This document shows, in pieces, positions 50,834 to 59,677 of a DNA stretch of 64,000 nucleotides (its first letter is position 1; each line of letters opens with the position of its first letter). The position numbers and the translations under genes were made by a program. The notes beneath the pieces are model-generated. The model saw nothing but the letters and a program-made list of their open reading frames with translations. It had not been told where the DNA came from and ran no database searches. The stretch is from a virus, in IMG/VR virus record IMGVR_UViG_3300017917_001940, positions 1-64,000 of that record; one strand, 5' to 3'.

Positions 50834-50995
50834 ATGAAATTTGTAGATTATACTTTTACAAGGACTTTTGATGATAACATCTTATTTGATCCAGAACTAA
50901 CACCCGAGCAGTTAGGAGTTAAGACTGGTGATTGTTTTGAAGTTAAAATAAGAGACAACGTCATTATTTTAGAAAAGAAACAATACAATGAATAA
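50834..50995 (+). CDS. Small protein with AbrB/MazE-like segment
   Basis: The 53-aa frame MKFVDYTFTRTFDDNILFDP has LTPEQLGVKTGDCFEVKIRD, which resembles the swapped-hairpin half of AbrB/MazE DNA-binding proteins. The match is short. AAGGAG precedes the ATG. A transcription regulator is possible. Confidence 0.5.
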   Translation: MKFVDYTFTRTFDDNILFDPELTPEQLGVKTGDCFEVKIRDNVIILEKKQYNE

Positions 50996-51353
50996 ATTAT
51001 TAGCCCTGGTCTTGTTGCTTGTCAGTACCTTGACTTGGGCTGATAATCGTTCCTGGACTCCTGAAGAGCAAGCACGGTTGGCTACAGCTGCCGCGGTTAC
51101 AGTAGCCGACTGGTCAACTACAAGAGATTTATCTCGACGATACAACGAGGGATATCACGAGAATAATCCTATTCTTGTCAAGCACCCAAGTACAGGTCGT
51201 GTGGATTTGTATTTTGTCTCAGCTGGACTGTTAGGCTATGCAATCGCCGACAATTTAGATCAATATAGAAAACCATTTCTACAAACATGGACTGCTGTGG
51301 AAATATATTATACAAACAGAAACCTTAACATAGGTTTAAGAATGAAATTTTAG
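50988..51353 (+). CDS. Secreted or membrane phage protein
   Basis: The 121-aa protein has a signal peptide (MNKLLALVLLLVSTLTWA|D) and a mature part with WSTTRDLSRRYNEGYHENNPILVKHP and a hydrophobic segment (YFVSAGLLGYAIADNL). Similar proteins in bacteria and phages are small membrane proteins of unknown function. The start overlaps the previous gene by 8 bases. Confidence 0.65.
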   Translation: MNKLLALVLLLVSTLTWADNRSWTPEEQARLATAAAVTVADWSTTRDLSRRYNEGYHENNPILVKHPSTGRVDLYFVSAGLLGYAIADNLDQYRKPFLQTWTAVEIYYTNRNLNIGLRMKF

Positions 51354-51361
51354 GAGTTAAC

Positions 51362-51688
51362 ATGGATGTAGTAGGATTGATAAACAAGTATGGATTTCCA
51401 ATTGTCATGGCAGTTGGAATGGGATATATTATAAAATATGTGTGGGAATGGTCAACTAAAGAAGTTAAGCCAGTTATCTCTGAAGCAAACACAGTGCTTA
51501 TCGCTCTTATTGATCGTATCCGCATGTTGGATAATGATCTCATCCGCTTAAATCAAAAAGTAAACACCGTATTACATCTTCGTGGTAAGACTATTGAATA
51601 TGAGCGTGTGGAAGCTGAGATGGAAATTAATAAAACTGTACACAAAAAATCTGAAGATGATCAAACTGCAAGTGCAGGTGAAGGTTGA
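51362..51688 (+). CDS. Small membrane protein, paralogue of the 50272 gene
   Basis: The 108-aa protein starts MDVVGLINKYGFPIVMAVGMGYIIKYV (one membrane helix with GFPI). A helical segment IALIDRIRMLDNDLIRLNQKVNTVL follows, which parallels TALDNRVKTMNHDVIRIDTVV of the 50272 protein. It ends in a charged tail. It is likely an ancient duplicate with holin-like shape. The function is unproven. Confidence 0.6.
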   Translation: MDVVGLINKYGFPIVMAVGMGYIIKYVWEWSTKEVKPVISEANTVLIALIDRIRMLDNDLIRLNQKVNTVLHLRGKTIEYERVEAEMEINKTVHKKSEDDQTASAGEG

Positions 51689-51692
51689 TTTA

Positions 51693-51700
51693 ACTAAATA
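51693..51700 (+). promoter_or_regulatory. T4-type late promoter, leaderless spacing
   Basis: ACTAAATA, 6/8 to the consensus, ends 5 bases before the ATG at 51706, so the predicted +1 is the start codon. Confidence 0.55.
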
Positions 51701-51705
51701 TTATT

Positions 51706-52221
51706 ATGAGATTAAAAGAGATTACTAACGAAGGAAAAGTCGGCGGATTCCCATCATCATTGCAAAGAATCACCGCACCGTATACAGGTGGAGGTCCTCG
51801 AGTAAATGAACCAGCATTTGTAAAAGCCGGCAAGCAAAAAAAATATCAACGAACTGTTGATTTTAATGATTTAAAAACCGACAAAGAAAAATTTGAATTC
51901 ATATACAACTTAAAAGTTGGTAAAACTACAAATAAAGCGGTGTTCGAAATTCCAGGGACCAACGGAAGTAAAGTTATCAGTTATGATCCACAAACTGGCA
52001 ACATTGAACTTGAAGTTGCTAGAGGAAAGAATGTTGATTTGTACTCTGGTAATGCTAATAATTTTAAATTTTTGGGTAGAGAAAAATCTCCTAGCACTCC
52101 GTTAATAAAGTATAAGTTTAGTCCTGGGGCTCTTGAAGATCTGGGTCCGGCTGTCCGTAAAACAAAAACTCAAGCAAACCCTTTTAGCAAACCATCGACT
52201 CTTACTAAGTTACCTTGGTAA
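51706..52221 (+). CDS. Phage protein with virion-type N-terminus
   Basis: The 171-aa basic protein starts MRLKEITNEGKVGGFPSS, a head resembling that of other late proteins here (LREMIDIVEG, MQIHEITINA). It could be a signal for packing into the head, but that is speculation. The middle is beta-rich. It has no known domain. It runs tail to tail with the next minus-strand gene, overlapping by 12 bases. Confidence 0.6.
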   Translation: MRLKEITNEGKVGGFPSSLQRITAPYTGGGPRVNEPAFVKAGKQKKYQRTVDFNDLKTDKEKFEFIYNLKVGKTTNKAVFEIPGTNGSKVISYDPQTGNIELEVARGKNVDLYSGNANNFKFLGREKSPSTPLIKYKFSPGALEDLGPAVRKTKTQANPFSKPSTLTKLPW

Positions 52222-52440
52222 ACAAATACCTGAACCAATCCACGGGCCCAAACTGGCTCTAGTAGGTTCAAACAATAAATTCCATTGCGGTTGTGTGCCT
52301 GTTAGTATATTACCTGGCAAGTAATGCCAGAATAAAAAACTACTAATCATACTATCAACAATCCAGTCGCTAATCTTACCGACAGGACTATTTGCTAGTT
52401 GCTCGGTATACTGAGTCCCAATCTGATGGTAGTTCAACAT
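52210..52440 (-). CDS. Small hypothetical protein after the cyclase
   Basis: The 76-aa protein starts MLNYHQIGTQYTEQLANSP and has DWIVDSMISSFLFWHYLPG. It begins 7 bases after GAGGAG inside the 3' end of the cyclase gene, in another frame, which is a typical coupled arrangement. It fills what would otherwise be an empty stretch. The function is unknown. Confidence 0.5.
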   Translation of the reverse strand: MLNYHQIGTQYTEQLANSPVGKISDWIVDSMISSFLFWHYLPGNILTGTQPQWNLLFEPTRASLGPWIGSGICLPR

Positions 52441-54439
52441 TTTTCATCTCCTCGCATCTTTCAATCCATATATCATAGTAGTGATCCATTGCACCTTCAA
52501 ATCGACCTTTAAGTTCACGACATTGTTTAATCGCTTGGTCAAACTTCTGTTTGCGGTACAGTGCCAACATAGCATCGTGTAACTGATGGTCGCCTGTGTC
52601 AGCGTTTATTTCATCCTTACGTCCTAGTACAGTATAGATATGTACTCCTTCTGTTTTGCCTTTAACAGCAATACAATCTAGTTCGAGTACATAGTATTCG
52701 TCTGCTACATATTCTGCCGTCTTCGGGCCCAATACGATTTTGACACCATACGGTTTACTTTGCCCTTCAAGACGCGATGCGAGATTGACGCTATCTCCAA
52801 GGCAAGTATAATCGAAACGCTGATCACTGCCCATATTCCCAACAACAACAATCCCGGTATTAATACCAAGACCCATTCCAAAAGGTGGAACACCTTCAGC
52901 AGTAATTTCTTTATTAAATTCATCTAAACTCCCTAACATTTCTAATCCTGTGCGTACAGCATGTTTGGCGTGGTCTGCATCTTTAATCGGTGCGTTCCAA
53001 AATGCCATTTGAGCATCACCAATATATTTGTCCAGTGTGCCGCGATTCTCTAAAATCTTTTTAGTCATGGCAGTCATGTAACGATTCATGATCTTGGTCA
53101 AGCCTTGTACATCTCTACCATAGTGTTCACTGATGCTGGTAAAGCCACGCACATCTGTAAACATAATAGTCAACTCTTGTTCCTCACCACCTAGGCGTAG
53201 TAAGTCTGGACTGCGCTGTAGTTGTGCTACTAGGTCTGGACTCAAGTATGTGCCAAATTGTTTCTTTATTTGTTGCTTTTGCAAGAACTCGCTGACGAAC
53301 TTGACACCGTATGCGTGGAGGGACACAATAAGAATTGCGCCAACAAAGGCAGTGACATCATATAGATACAAACCGTAGCGGTAAGCAAGATGACTACCAA
53401 CCACGGCAATAAGTGTTGTTCCCACAACTGTCGCCAATCCAACATAAACATACCTCGTTAAAAATAATAAACCTACACCTGCTAATAATATAGCAAGTAA
53501 CTCTACACCATCTGCGTAATCAGGACGTTTGATAGTTACACCATTAATCATTGTGCTGATAGCACTAGCTTGAAACTCTTGTGGCCACATAGCACCTTGA
53601 GCAGTTGGCACAGGATTACCCAACCCTGCGGCAGCCGGCCCTACAATAACAATAGCATTACCAAAGTCTTTGGGCAAGTTAGTTAAACTTACGCTCTTTG
53701 ATTTTTGACTTAGGTCAACCCACACACGACCTAGGTTATCTGTTGTGATAGGACCAAATGCTGGCACACGCATCTTCTCTACACCAAGTTCATTTAACTT
53801 AACTTGGAATGTATTGTCACCTGCGGCCACCCGCAAAGTTTCCATCGACAAACTTGGGTATAGTTTATCACCCACTGCTACGACCATTGGCAAGCGACGA
53901 TTAACACCATCTACTTCTGGTAGTGTGCCGACAATTCCCACGCCCACTGCACTTGCTTCTAGAGGGCGAATGTTGGCAATTAATCCTGGATATTGTACAA
54001 CTTGTCCTAAGTATTCTGCACCAATAACAGCCGACCCTGGTTGCTTAGGTGGGTTCTTAGTTTTCTCACTTGGAACACTTGGTAGAATGACTGGATATTG
54101 TTTAAGTGCGTTGGCTAATACAGCATCGCCGCCTGTGCGATCTGGCTCAGCCATAAGGACATTAAACACAACAAGACCAGCATTACGACGATACAAATCT
54201 TTAATGATTTCAGCATATTGATCCCTTGGTAAAGGCCATTGGCCATATCGGTCTAATGTTGCTTCATCTATATTAACTGTGTATATATTGTTTTCTGTAG
54301 GAGCCTTGCTGGTAATCAGTGTGTCAAAATATTTTAAACGAACTGATTCTACAAATGCGGGATCTGCTACTCGCACACATAACACCAGGGCTAATGTAAC
54401 CAACGCAGTCCATGGGTTAATTAGAAGTTTTTTAAGCAT
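52388..54439 (-). CDS. CHASE2-domain class III adenylate cyclase
   Basis: The 683-aa protein has a membrane helix (about 10-25), an extracytoplasmic CHASE2 sensor (about 35-300), a three-helix membrane region (about 310-380) and a class III cyclase domain (about 420-600). The metal Asp residues are D429 (FTDVRGF) and D475 (YIGDAQMAF), base-specifying K471 and T545, and transition-state N552 and R556 (VNLASRLEG). All are present, so cAMP synthesis is expected. Such full-length receptors are bacterial signalling proteins and are very unusual in a phage. A T4-type late octamer precedes the start. Confidence 0.93.
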   Translation of the reverse strand: MLKKLLINPWTALVTLALVLCVRVADPAFVESVRLKYFDTLITSKAPTENNIYTVNIDEATLDRYGQWPLPRDQYAEIIKDLYRRNAGLVVFNVLMAEPDRTGGDAVLANALKQYPVILPSVPSEKTKNPPKQPGSAVIGAEYLGQVVQYPGLIANIRPLEASAVGVGIVGTLPEVDGVNRRLPMVVAVGDKLYPSLSMETLRVAAGDNTFQVKLNELGVEKMRVPAFGPITTDNLGRVWVDLSQKSKSVSLTNLPKDFGNAIVIVGPAAAGLGNPVPTAQGAMWPQEFQASAISTMINGVTIKRPDYADGVELLAILLAGVGLLFLTRYVYVGLATVVGTTLIAVVGSHLAYRYGLYLYDVTAFVGAILIVSLHAYGVKFVSEFLQKQQIKKQFGTYLSPDLVAQLQRSPDLLRLGGEEQELTIMFTDVRGFTSISEHYGRDVQGLTKIMNRYMTAMTKKILENRGTLDKYIGDAQMAFWNAPIKDADHAKHAVRTGLEMLGSLDEFNKEITAEGVPPFGMGLGINTGIVVVGNMGSDQRFDYTCLGDSVNLASRLEGQSKPYGVKIVLGPKTAEYVADEYYVLELDCIAVKGKTEGVHIYTVLGRKDEINADTGDHQLHDAMLALYRKQKFDQAIKQCRELKGRFEGAMDHYYDIWIERCEEMKNVELPSDWDSVYRATSK

Positions 54440-54443
54440 CTAA

Positions 54444-54454
54444 TATTTATTTAC
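54444..54454 (-). promoter_or_regulatory. T4-type late promoter of the cyclase gene
   Basis: On the minus strand GTAAATAAATA holds two overlapping late octamers, ending 4 or 8 bases before the ATG at 54439. This marks the cyclase as a late phage gene with a near-leaderless message. Confidence 0.5.
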
Positions 54455-55760
54455 GGCTAGCTAGGTATCTGTTGTAGTATTTTCTGGCTTTGGATAGAAT
54501 GGCTATATTCTGCTCGAGTGTTAGTGGAGTAATACCTCGGGGAAAAAATTGATTATATAATTTTGGTATACCTGCTAATTTTTTTCTAATTGTTAGATAG
54601 ATTTCGCTTGTATTTGTATTTTCAAGAGTATTGAGCCCAGTTTTAAGATTCTCTCTTAATTCACCAGATACTAAGTTAAAGAATGCATCACTGAAAAAAT
54701 GTTGTTGATTATAGATAGCAATGGTTTTGAGTTGTTGCATCTTATACTGTCGTTCTTCTGATGTCCAATTTTTAATGGTTTTCATAACTTCAATTATTGC
54801 TTCTAATCGAGTGTAATGATCTTCAATTTTATCATAACTTTCATCAATGATACCATCAAATGTTTTAAACCCGTAGCTGTGCAAATATTCTAGAGACCTT
54901 GGAGTACCAGCAAGTATAAACGGTTGTTGGCAAGCAATTGGACGCAATACCTTCTCTGTTAAGTGATTTCTTGGATCTTGAAATAATGTTTCAAGTACAA
55001 TTTCAAAGTTAGTCGACTTATAATCCTCTACATCAAAATCAGCACTATAACAACTAGTGGTGAGGTTTTCTTGAAAATGTTTCTCGAGTTGATTATTTGG
55101 TTTCCATTGTTTATTGATGAATTTGTAATTTGTGTAATGGGTATTGTTATCTGTAAACCCAATGGACGTTTGACATTCGTTAATTAGGTTGTGTTCTATT
55201 AGTAAGTCGGCAAACTTTAATCGATATTCTCTTGTTCCACTCCAAGCCCGGTTGTAAACTAAAAACAGTTTGGTATTATCGTGCTTTCTAAAGTCAACAT
55301 GTTGAGCATATCTAAACCAGTCTCGAGAAATTAATGCATGACTCCAATAATATATCGGAATAAAATTCATTCTTTTATATACGTCAACTTGTGGGGAATT
55401 TCTTTCGCTATGTAACAATAAACATAAATCGTAAATATTTCCAGGGAAGTACCGAAGATTTCTCATCAATGTTGGAGCATTGTTTTCGGTAAAAATTTTA
55501 CACACAAACTCGTTTTCTCCTAACTTTGGATTTAATGTTGGTTTTTGATCTTGATAAAGTTGATAATTTAACGGTTCTTGGTCGTTACAGTATAATTCAG
55601 CAGTTGTCAATTGAGTTACCTCATCGACAATTTTTAATAATGTTAAATCTTCTATTTTTTTACTCCCATGGGGCAAAAAACGATAAATTAGTACATCGCC
55701 GTAAACATCTTGGGCGACACTTTCAATATAGTGATACAATCTATCTAAAGGAATACTCAT
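54447..55760 (-). CDS. Putative glycosyltransferase-like protein
   Basis: This 437-aa protein starts MSIPLDRLYHYIESVAQD. Its C-terminal part LTEKVLRPIACQQPFILAG followed by SLEYLHSYGFKTF resembles the nucleotide-sugar-binding end of GT-B-like or exostosin-like transferases in phages and bacteria. It may add sugars to cell surface or virion components. The start is the ATG whose CAT complement overlaps the divergent ATG at 55759. A 24-residue N-terminal extension to 55832 would be antisense to the next gene and is rejected. Confidence 0.55.
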   Translation of the reverse strand: MSIPLDRLYHYIESVAQDVYGDVLIYRFLPHGSKKIEDLTLLKIVDEVTQLTTAELYCNDQEPLNYQLYQDQKPTLNPKLGENEFVCKIFTENNAPTLMRNLRYFPGNIYDLCLLLHSERNSPQVDVYKRMNFIPIYYWSHALISRDWFRYAQHVDFRKHDNTKLFLVYNRAWSGTREYRLKFADLLIEHNLINECQTSIGFTDNNTHYTNYKFINKQWKPNNQLEKHFQENLTTSCYSADFDVEDYKSTNFEIVLETLFQDPRNHLTEKVLRPIACQQPFILAGTPRSLEYLHSYGFKTFDGIIDESYDKIEDHYTRLEAIIEVMKTIKNWTSEERQYKMQQLKTIAIYNQQHFFSDAFFNLVSGELRENLKTGLNTLENTNTSEIYLTIRKKLAGIPKLYNQFFPRGITPLTLEQNIAILSKARKYYNRYLASRK

Positions 55761-57006
55761 GAAAAATATTGGTTTTATTGGATTAGGAAAATTAGGCCTT
55801 GACTGCGCCGAAGTTATGGCTGAAAAACACACAGTACGGGGTTATGATATTTACCCACGTACAAGTGATGCGGTAAAAGTTTGCTCCATTGAAGAAACAG
55901 TGAACGAAAGCGAATGGATCTTTATCGCAGTTCCTACTCCACACGAAGAAGGTTATGATGGTAGTGTGCCTAGCTCACACATGACTCCAAAGGACTTTGG
56001 GCATGATGCTGTTAAGGATGCTATCCAGAAGGTAAACCAATATGCTACAAGTCCTAAAAAAGTTGTGTTAATTAGTACAGTACTACCGGGCACAACTCGC
56101 AGGCACTTTATTACGTTACTAGACAAAAAGCATCAGTTCTTATACAACCCATATTTGATTGCCATGGGCAGTGTTAAGTGGGACATGGTTAATCCAGAAA
56201 TGATCATGATTGGTACAGAAGATGGTAACCCAAACACCTTAGCTGGTGAGTTGATTGACATTTACAAAACAATCATGCAAAACAATCCACGCTATGAAAT
56301 TGGCACATGGGATGAATGTGAAGCAATCAAGATTTTCTATAACACATTTATTTCGGCTAAAGTTGGCTTGGCCAACATGATCCAAGACTTTGCTCTTAAA
56401 ATTGGCAACATCAACGTTGACGTAGTTACCAATGCATTGGCCCGTAGTACCATGCGTATTATGGGTCCTAAGTATATGACAGCAGGTATGGGAGATGCAG
56501 GTGCTTGCCACCCACGTGATAATATTGCCTTGCGTTGGTTAGCACAAGAATACGAAGTAGGCTACGACTTGTTCGACACTATCATGCATGCTCGCGAAAT
56601 CCAAGCAAAGAACTTGGCACTATTCTTAGTTGATCAAGCCAAGAAATCTAACTTGCCTATTGCTATTCACGGTAAAGCATACAAGCCCGACGTTCCGTAC
56701 TGTATTGGAAGTTATTCAACATTAGTTGGTTATTATGTTGAAGAGGCAGGATTGCCTGTTGTTTACGTAGATCCATTAGCTGACGATGCTACTAAAGTTG
56801 TTGCTAGTGTGGATACACCAGCAGTTTATTTGTGGGCACACAATCGTAAAGTAACCTACGAATACACAGGTGATCAAGAAGCAACTAAACCATATTGTGA
56901 AATCAAGCCAGGTTCAGTTATCGTAGATCCATGGCGTCAATTGCCATTAGACATGGCAGATATTAAGGTTGTACACTATGGTAACACACGCAATAGCCAA
57001 GTATAA
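55759..57006 (+). CDS. UDP-glucose/GDP-mannose dehydrogenase family protein
   Basis: This 415-aa protein has an N-terminal NAD-binding Rossmann fold (GFIGLGKLG), VPTPHEEG and STVLPGTTRRHF. The catalytic region includes KIFYNTF (Lys191, Asn195) and GACHPRDNIALRW (Cys250), plus a C-terminal substrate domain (GKAYKPDVPYCIGS). The family oxidises nucleotide sugars to uronic acids. The nearby glycosyltransferase-like gene suggests sugar-polymer or virion decoration. AAAGGA lies 6 bases before the start. Confidence 0.88.
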   Translation: MKNIGFIGLGKLGLDCAEVMAEKHTVRGYDIYPRTSDAVKVCSIEETVNESEWIFIAVPTPHEEGYDGSVPSSHMTPKDFGHDAVKDAIQKVNQYATSPKKVVLISTVLPGTTRRHFITLLDKKHQFLYNPYLIAMGSVKWDMVNPEMIMIGTEDGNPNTLAGELIDIYKTIMQNNPRYEIGTWDECEAIKIFYNTFISAKVGLANMIQDFALKIGNINVDVVTNALARSTMRIMGPKYMTAGMGDAGACHPRDNIALRWLAQEYEVGYDLFDTIMHAREIQAKNLALFLVDQAKKSNLPIAIHGKAYKPDVPYCIGSYSTLVGYYVEEAGLPVVYVDPLADDATKVVASVDTPAVYLWAHNRKVTYEYTGDQEATKPYCEIKPGSVIVDPWRQLPLDMADIKVVHYGNTRNSQV

Positions 57007-57496
57007 TCTTGACGTCTTTTGGGACGACGAATACAAACATTTAGACTATATTCAAGAACCATTCAACGATCCTGATGATGTAGCTCGATGGATCGAACAA
57101 GGTTACCACACTAAGATATGTGGTGATCTTGCTGACATGCGTGGACGTCAACCCAGTTGGAATCACAAGTTTGTTGAACATTTTGAACGCATGGGTTGGA
57201 AAAACATTGGTACAGCATACTATCGCATGACATCAGGTACAGTCATGCCGGTACACAGTGATCGTTATGTAAAGTATATTGACTTGTTTAATCTTCAAGG
57301 GCGCGAGAATCGTATTCGCCGAGCTTTAGTTTTACTAGAAGATTGGCGTTCGGGTCACTATCTTGAAGTGATGGACATTCCATTTGTCAAATGGTCGGCT
57401 GGACAAGTAGTTGAATGGAATTACGATACTCCACACATGGCCGCCAACATTGGACTAGAAGATCGATATACACTACAAATAACAGGGTGGGCATGA
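56978..57496 (+). CDS. 2-oxoglutarate/Fe(II) oxygenase-like protein
   Basis: The 172-aa protein has the double-stranded beta-helix pattern of Asp/Asn-hydroxylase-type oxygenases: VHSD (H93, D95), HMAANIG (H153) and RYTLQITG (R163, 2-oxoglutarate binding). The substrate is unknown. The gene overlaps the dehydrogenase by 29 bases and the amidinotransferase by 4, which argues for one pathway. The ATG at 56978 is preferred over a TTG at 56969. Confidence 0.7.
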   Translation: MVTHAIAKYNLDVFWDDEYKHLDYIQEPFNDPDDVARWIEQGYHTKICGDLADMRGRQPSWNHKFVEHFERMGWKNIGTAYYRMTSGTVMPVHSDRYVKYIDLFNLQGRENRIRRALVLLEDWRSGHYLEVMDIPFVKWSAGQVVEWNYDTPHMAANIGLEDRYTLQITGWA

Positions 57497-58407
57497 TAGA
57501 TAGTCGTAACGAATGGGATCCATTAGAAGAAATTATTATTGGTCGTGCTGACTATGCTAACTGGCCCAGTGACGATCCTGTGTTTGCACAAGAAGCAGAA
57601 AAAACAGCCTGGAAAGATTCTCCCGTTCCTGGTGGTCCTGTGCCACAGTGGATTATAGATGAAGCCAACGAAGATTTAGATGCACTAGCCGATGTATGTC
57701 GCAAGTATGGTGCTGTAGTTTATCGTCCACAGCCCTACAATTATGTTGAACGTCAAGGTATGTATGGTTATTGCCCACGTGATCGTGTGTTAGTTGCTGG
57801 CAAACAAATAGTTGATGTTTCAATGATGTATCCCTGTCGTAATCAAGAGATTGGAGCACTGGAACATGCCTGGGTAGGACATCAAACACTGCGCATGCCT
57901 AAAACTTCTGAGTTTGTTTGTGATGCCGCAAACATCGCTCGCCTGGGCGACACATGGTTATTCCTTGAAAGTTGGTCTGGTAACCGCAGAGCATACGAGT
58001 GGTTGTGTGAACAGTTTCCTAACATAAACATCGAATTGGTAAATTTCTATGCTGGTGTACACATAGATAGCACAGTAATACCCTTGCGTGAGGGTTTGGT
58101 CCTGCTCAATGGTGCTAGAGTCAACGATGATACTTGCCCAAAAGCATTCAAAGATTGGGAAAAGATATACGCACATGATGTAGTGCCTCAGGGCTTTTAC
58201 AATTATCCCTATGCCAGTAAATGGATTGCCTTAAATATGCTAGTATTAGATCCACACACGGTTATTGTTGATCGGCATCAAAAAACGCTAATTAATATAC
58301 TGGAGAAATATAAGTTTACAGTTATACCTTTGGAACTGCGCCACAGCCGTACATTAGGGGGTGGATTCCATTGTGTTACATTAGATACACGGAGACGTCA
58401 TGCTTGA
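57493..58407 (+). CDS. Amidinotransferase-family enzyme
   Basis: The 304-aa protein belongs to the glycine amidinotransferase/arginine deiminase superfamily. It shows NEWDPLEEIIIG, CDAANIARLGDTWL (Asp144), GVHIDSTVIPL (His190) and the catalytic GGGFHCVTLDTRR (Cys294). These enzymes move an amidino group from arginine to an amine, or hydrolyse guanidines. The product is unknown. It could modify a small molecule, sugar or nucleotide together with the adjacent oxygenase and dehydrogenase. Confidence 0.88.
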   Translation: MIDSRNEWDPLEEIIIGRADYANWPSDDPVFAQEAEKTAWKDSPVPGGPVPQWIIDEANEDLDALADVCRKYGAVVYRPQPYNYVERQGMYGYCPRDRVLVAGKQIVDVSMMYPCRNQEIGALEHAWVGHQTLRMPKTSEFVCDAANIARLGDTWLFLESWSGNRRAYEWLCEQFPNINIELVNFYAGVHIDSTVIPLREGLVLLNGARVNDDTCPKAFKDWEKIYAHDVVPQGFYNYPYASKWIALNMLVLDPHTVIVDRHQKTLINILEKYKFTVIPLELRHSRTLGGGFHCVTLDTRRRHA

Positions 58408-59677
58408 TCCACAAGTAGTAACAAAATTAGTTGAACAACATATTGCTGACTCAGTTGATGGTCAAGTGACTGACCTCTTTTCCAAAGAAGAATGGTTAAA
58501 CCCAATTGAGGACAAGATTGTTCGATTTACACAAGATACTATCTTAAGAAAATTTGCTAATTCTAGCTCAATGCCTGAAATTATTGAAGCAGTTAAAAAG
58601 AGTGTTGAGAAGATGTTTGCAGATGGATACATTCCTGGAATTGAAAATTTTGTAGATTCTCAAATTATCAAAAAAGCCACCGATGAATCTATCAGTGAAA
58701 TTGTAAAAAAATCAATATCTAGACTAGAAAAAGATCCACAATGGATTAAAAACGTCGAAGGAATGATTAACCAGGTTGTAGTTAATCGTGTGTTAAGTGC
58801 AATGAGCACTGTCGATGTTAGTGCAGTAATCAATCGTCGTGTCGACGAAAGACTTAATAAACTTAAAGATGAGATTGTCGAAAGGACCACACTTAAGGGC
58901 ATTCAAAATGCCGCTGGACAAGTAGAGCTCACAGTGTTGGATCAACACGTTGTTGTGGAAAATCAGTTCACCACTAAAAATCTTGAAGTGGTTGACACCG
59001 CAGTAGTTAACAATCTTAACATCACCGGAGATGTGAATATTTCTGGCCCTAGTTGGAAAAATGTTAGAATAGAAGTGGCAAAAGACGCAGTTAATTTATT
59101 AACTGATGCTTGGAAGGATCAACTGATAAAGGACTTATCTGCAGAAATTAAAACTAACGGCATTAACTTTGAAAGTGTGATGATAGATAATATTCCATTG
59201 GTTGCCGACGGCAAATTGTCAGATGCGATTGTGTCTAGTAGTATTCAAGAACTTGGAACCCTGAAAAAATTAAAAGTCAGCGGAGAATCTCACATCTATG
59301 ATACATTTAGTGTGGTAAACAAACGTGTAGGTATTAACACTCCTGAGCCCGAAATGGCACTGGGATTATGGGACGAAGAAGTTAGTGTTGTAATTGGTAA
59401 ACTTAAAAACAAGACCGGTTATATTGGCACCGGTCGAGCACAAAATTTGGCTATTGGTGTTAACAAAGATGCCGCAATAGAGATTGATTCTACAGGATTA
59501 ACTGTAGTTAAAAAGTTACAAGTGGGTGTAAATCGAATTGGTTACGACAAACAAGTTCCCGGTTGGTCTGGATCAAAAGGAGACATTGTTTTTAATAATA
59601 ATATAAACAATGAAAATAATGTATTTGCTTGGATATGCCTCGGCGAATACAAATGGAAATCGCTTAGAAGTATATGA
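58400..59677 (+). CDS. Tail-fibre-like virion protein
   Basis: The 425-aa protein has a helical N-terminal half (1-170), then beta-repeat segments (DQHVVVENQFTTKNLEVVDT, LNITGDVNISG) and a C-terminal part with RVGINTPEPEMALGLWDEEVSV and PGWSGSKGDIVFNN. This is a pattern of fibre or baseplate proteins in marine T4-like phages. It is probably trimeric. The ATG overlaps the previous gene by 8 bases. Confidence 0.75.
   Translation: MLDPQVVTKLVEQHIADSVDGQVTDLFSKEEWLNPIEDKIVRFTQDTILRKFANSSSMPEIIEAVKKSVEKMFADGYIPGIENFVDSQIIKKATDESISEIVKKSISRLEKDPQWIKNVEGMINQVVVNRVLSAMSTVDVSAVINRRVDERLNKLKDEIVERTTLKGIQNAAGQVELTVLDQHVVVENQFTTKNLEVVDTAVVNNLNITGDVNISGPSWKNVRIEVAKDAVNLLTDAWKDQLIKDLSAEIKTNGINFESVMIDNIPLVADGKLSDAIVSSSIQELGTLKKLKVSGESHIYDTFSVVNKRVGINTPEPEMALGLWDEEVSVVIGKLKNKTGYIGTGRAQNLAIGVNKDAAIEIDSTGLTVVKKLQVGVNRIGYDKQVPGWSGSKGDIVFNNNINNENNVFAWICLGEYKWKSLRSI

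Noticed and set aside
52388-54439. Host chromosome contamination as source of the cyclase gene
   Set aside because: T4-type late octamers precede the gene, spacing to neighbours is phage-like, and another small gene is coupled to its end. A chimeric assembly still needs read data to exclude.
55761-55832. Extended N-terminus of the glycosyltransferase-like protein
   Set aside because: The extra 24 residues would be encoded antisense to the NAD-binding loop of the dehydrogenase and lack a ribosome site. The ATG at 55760 fits better.
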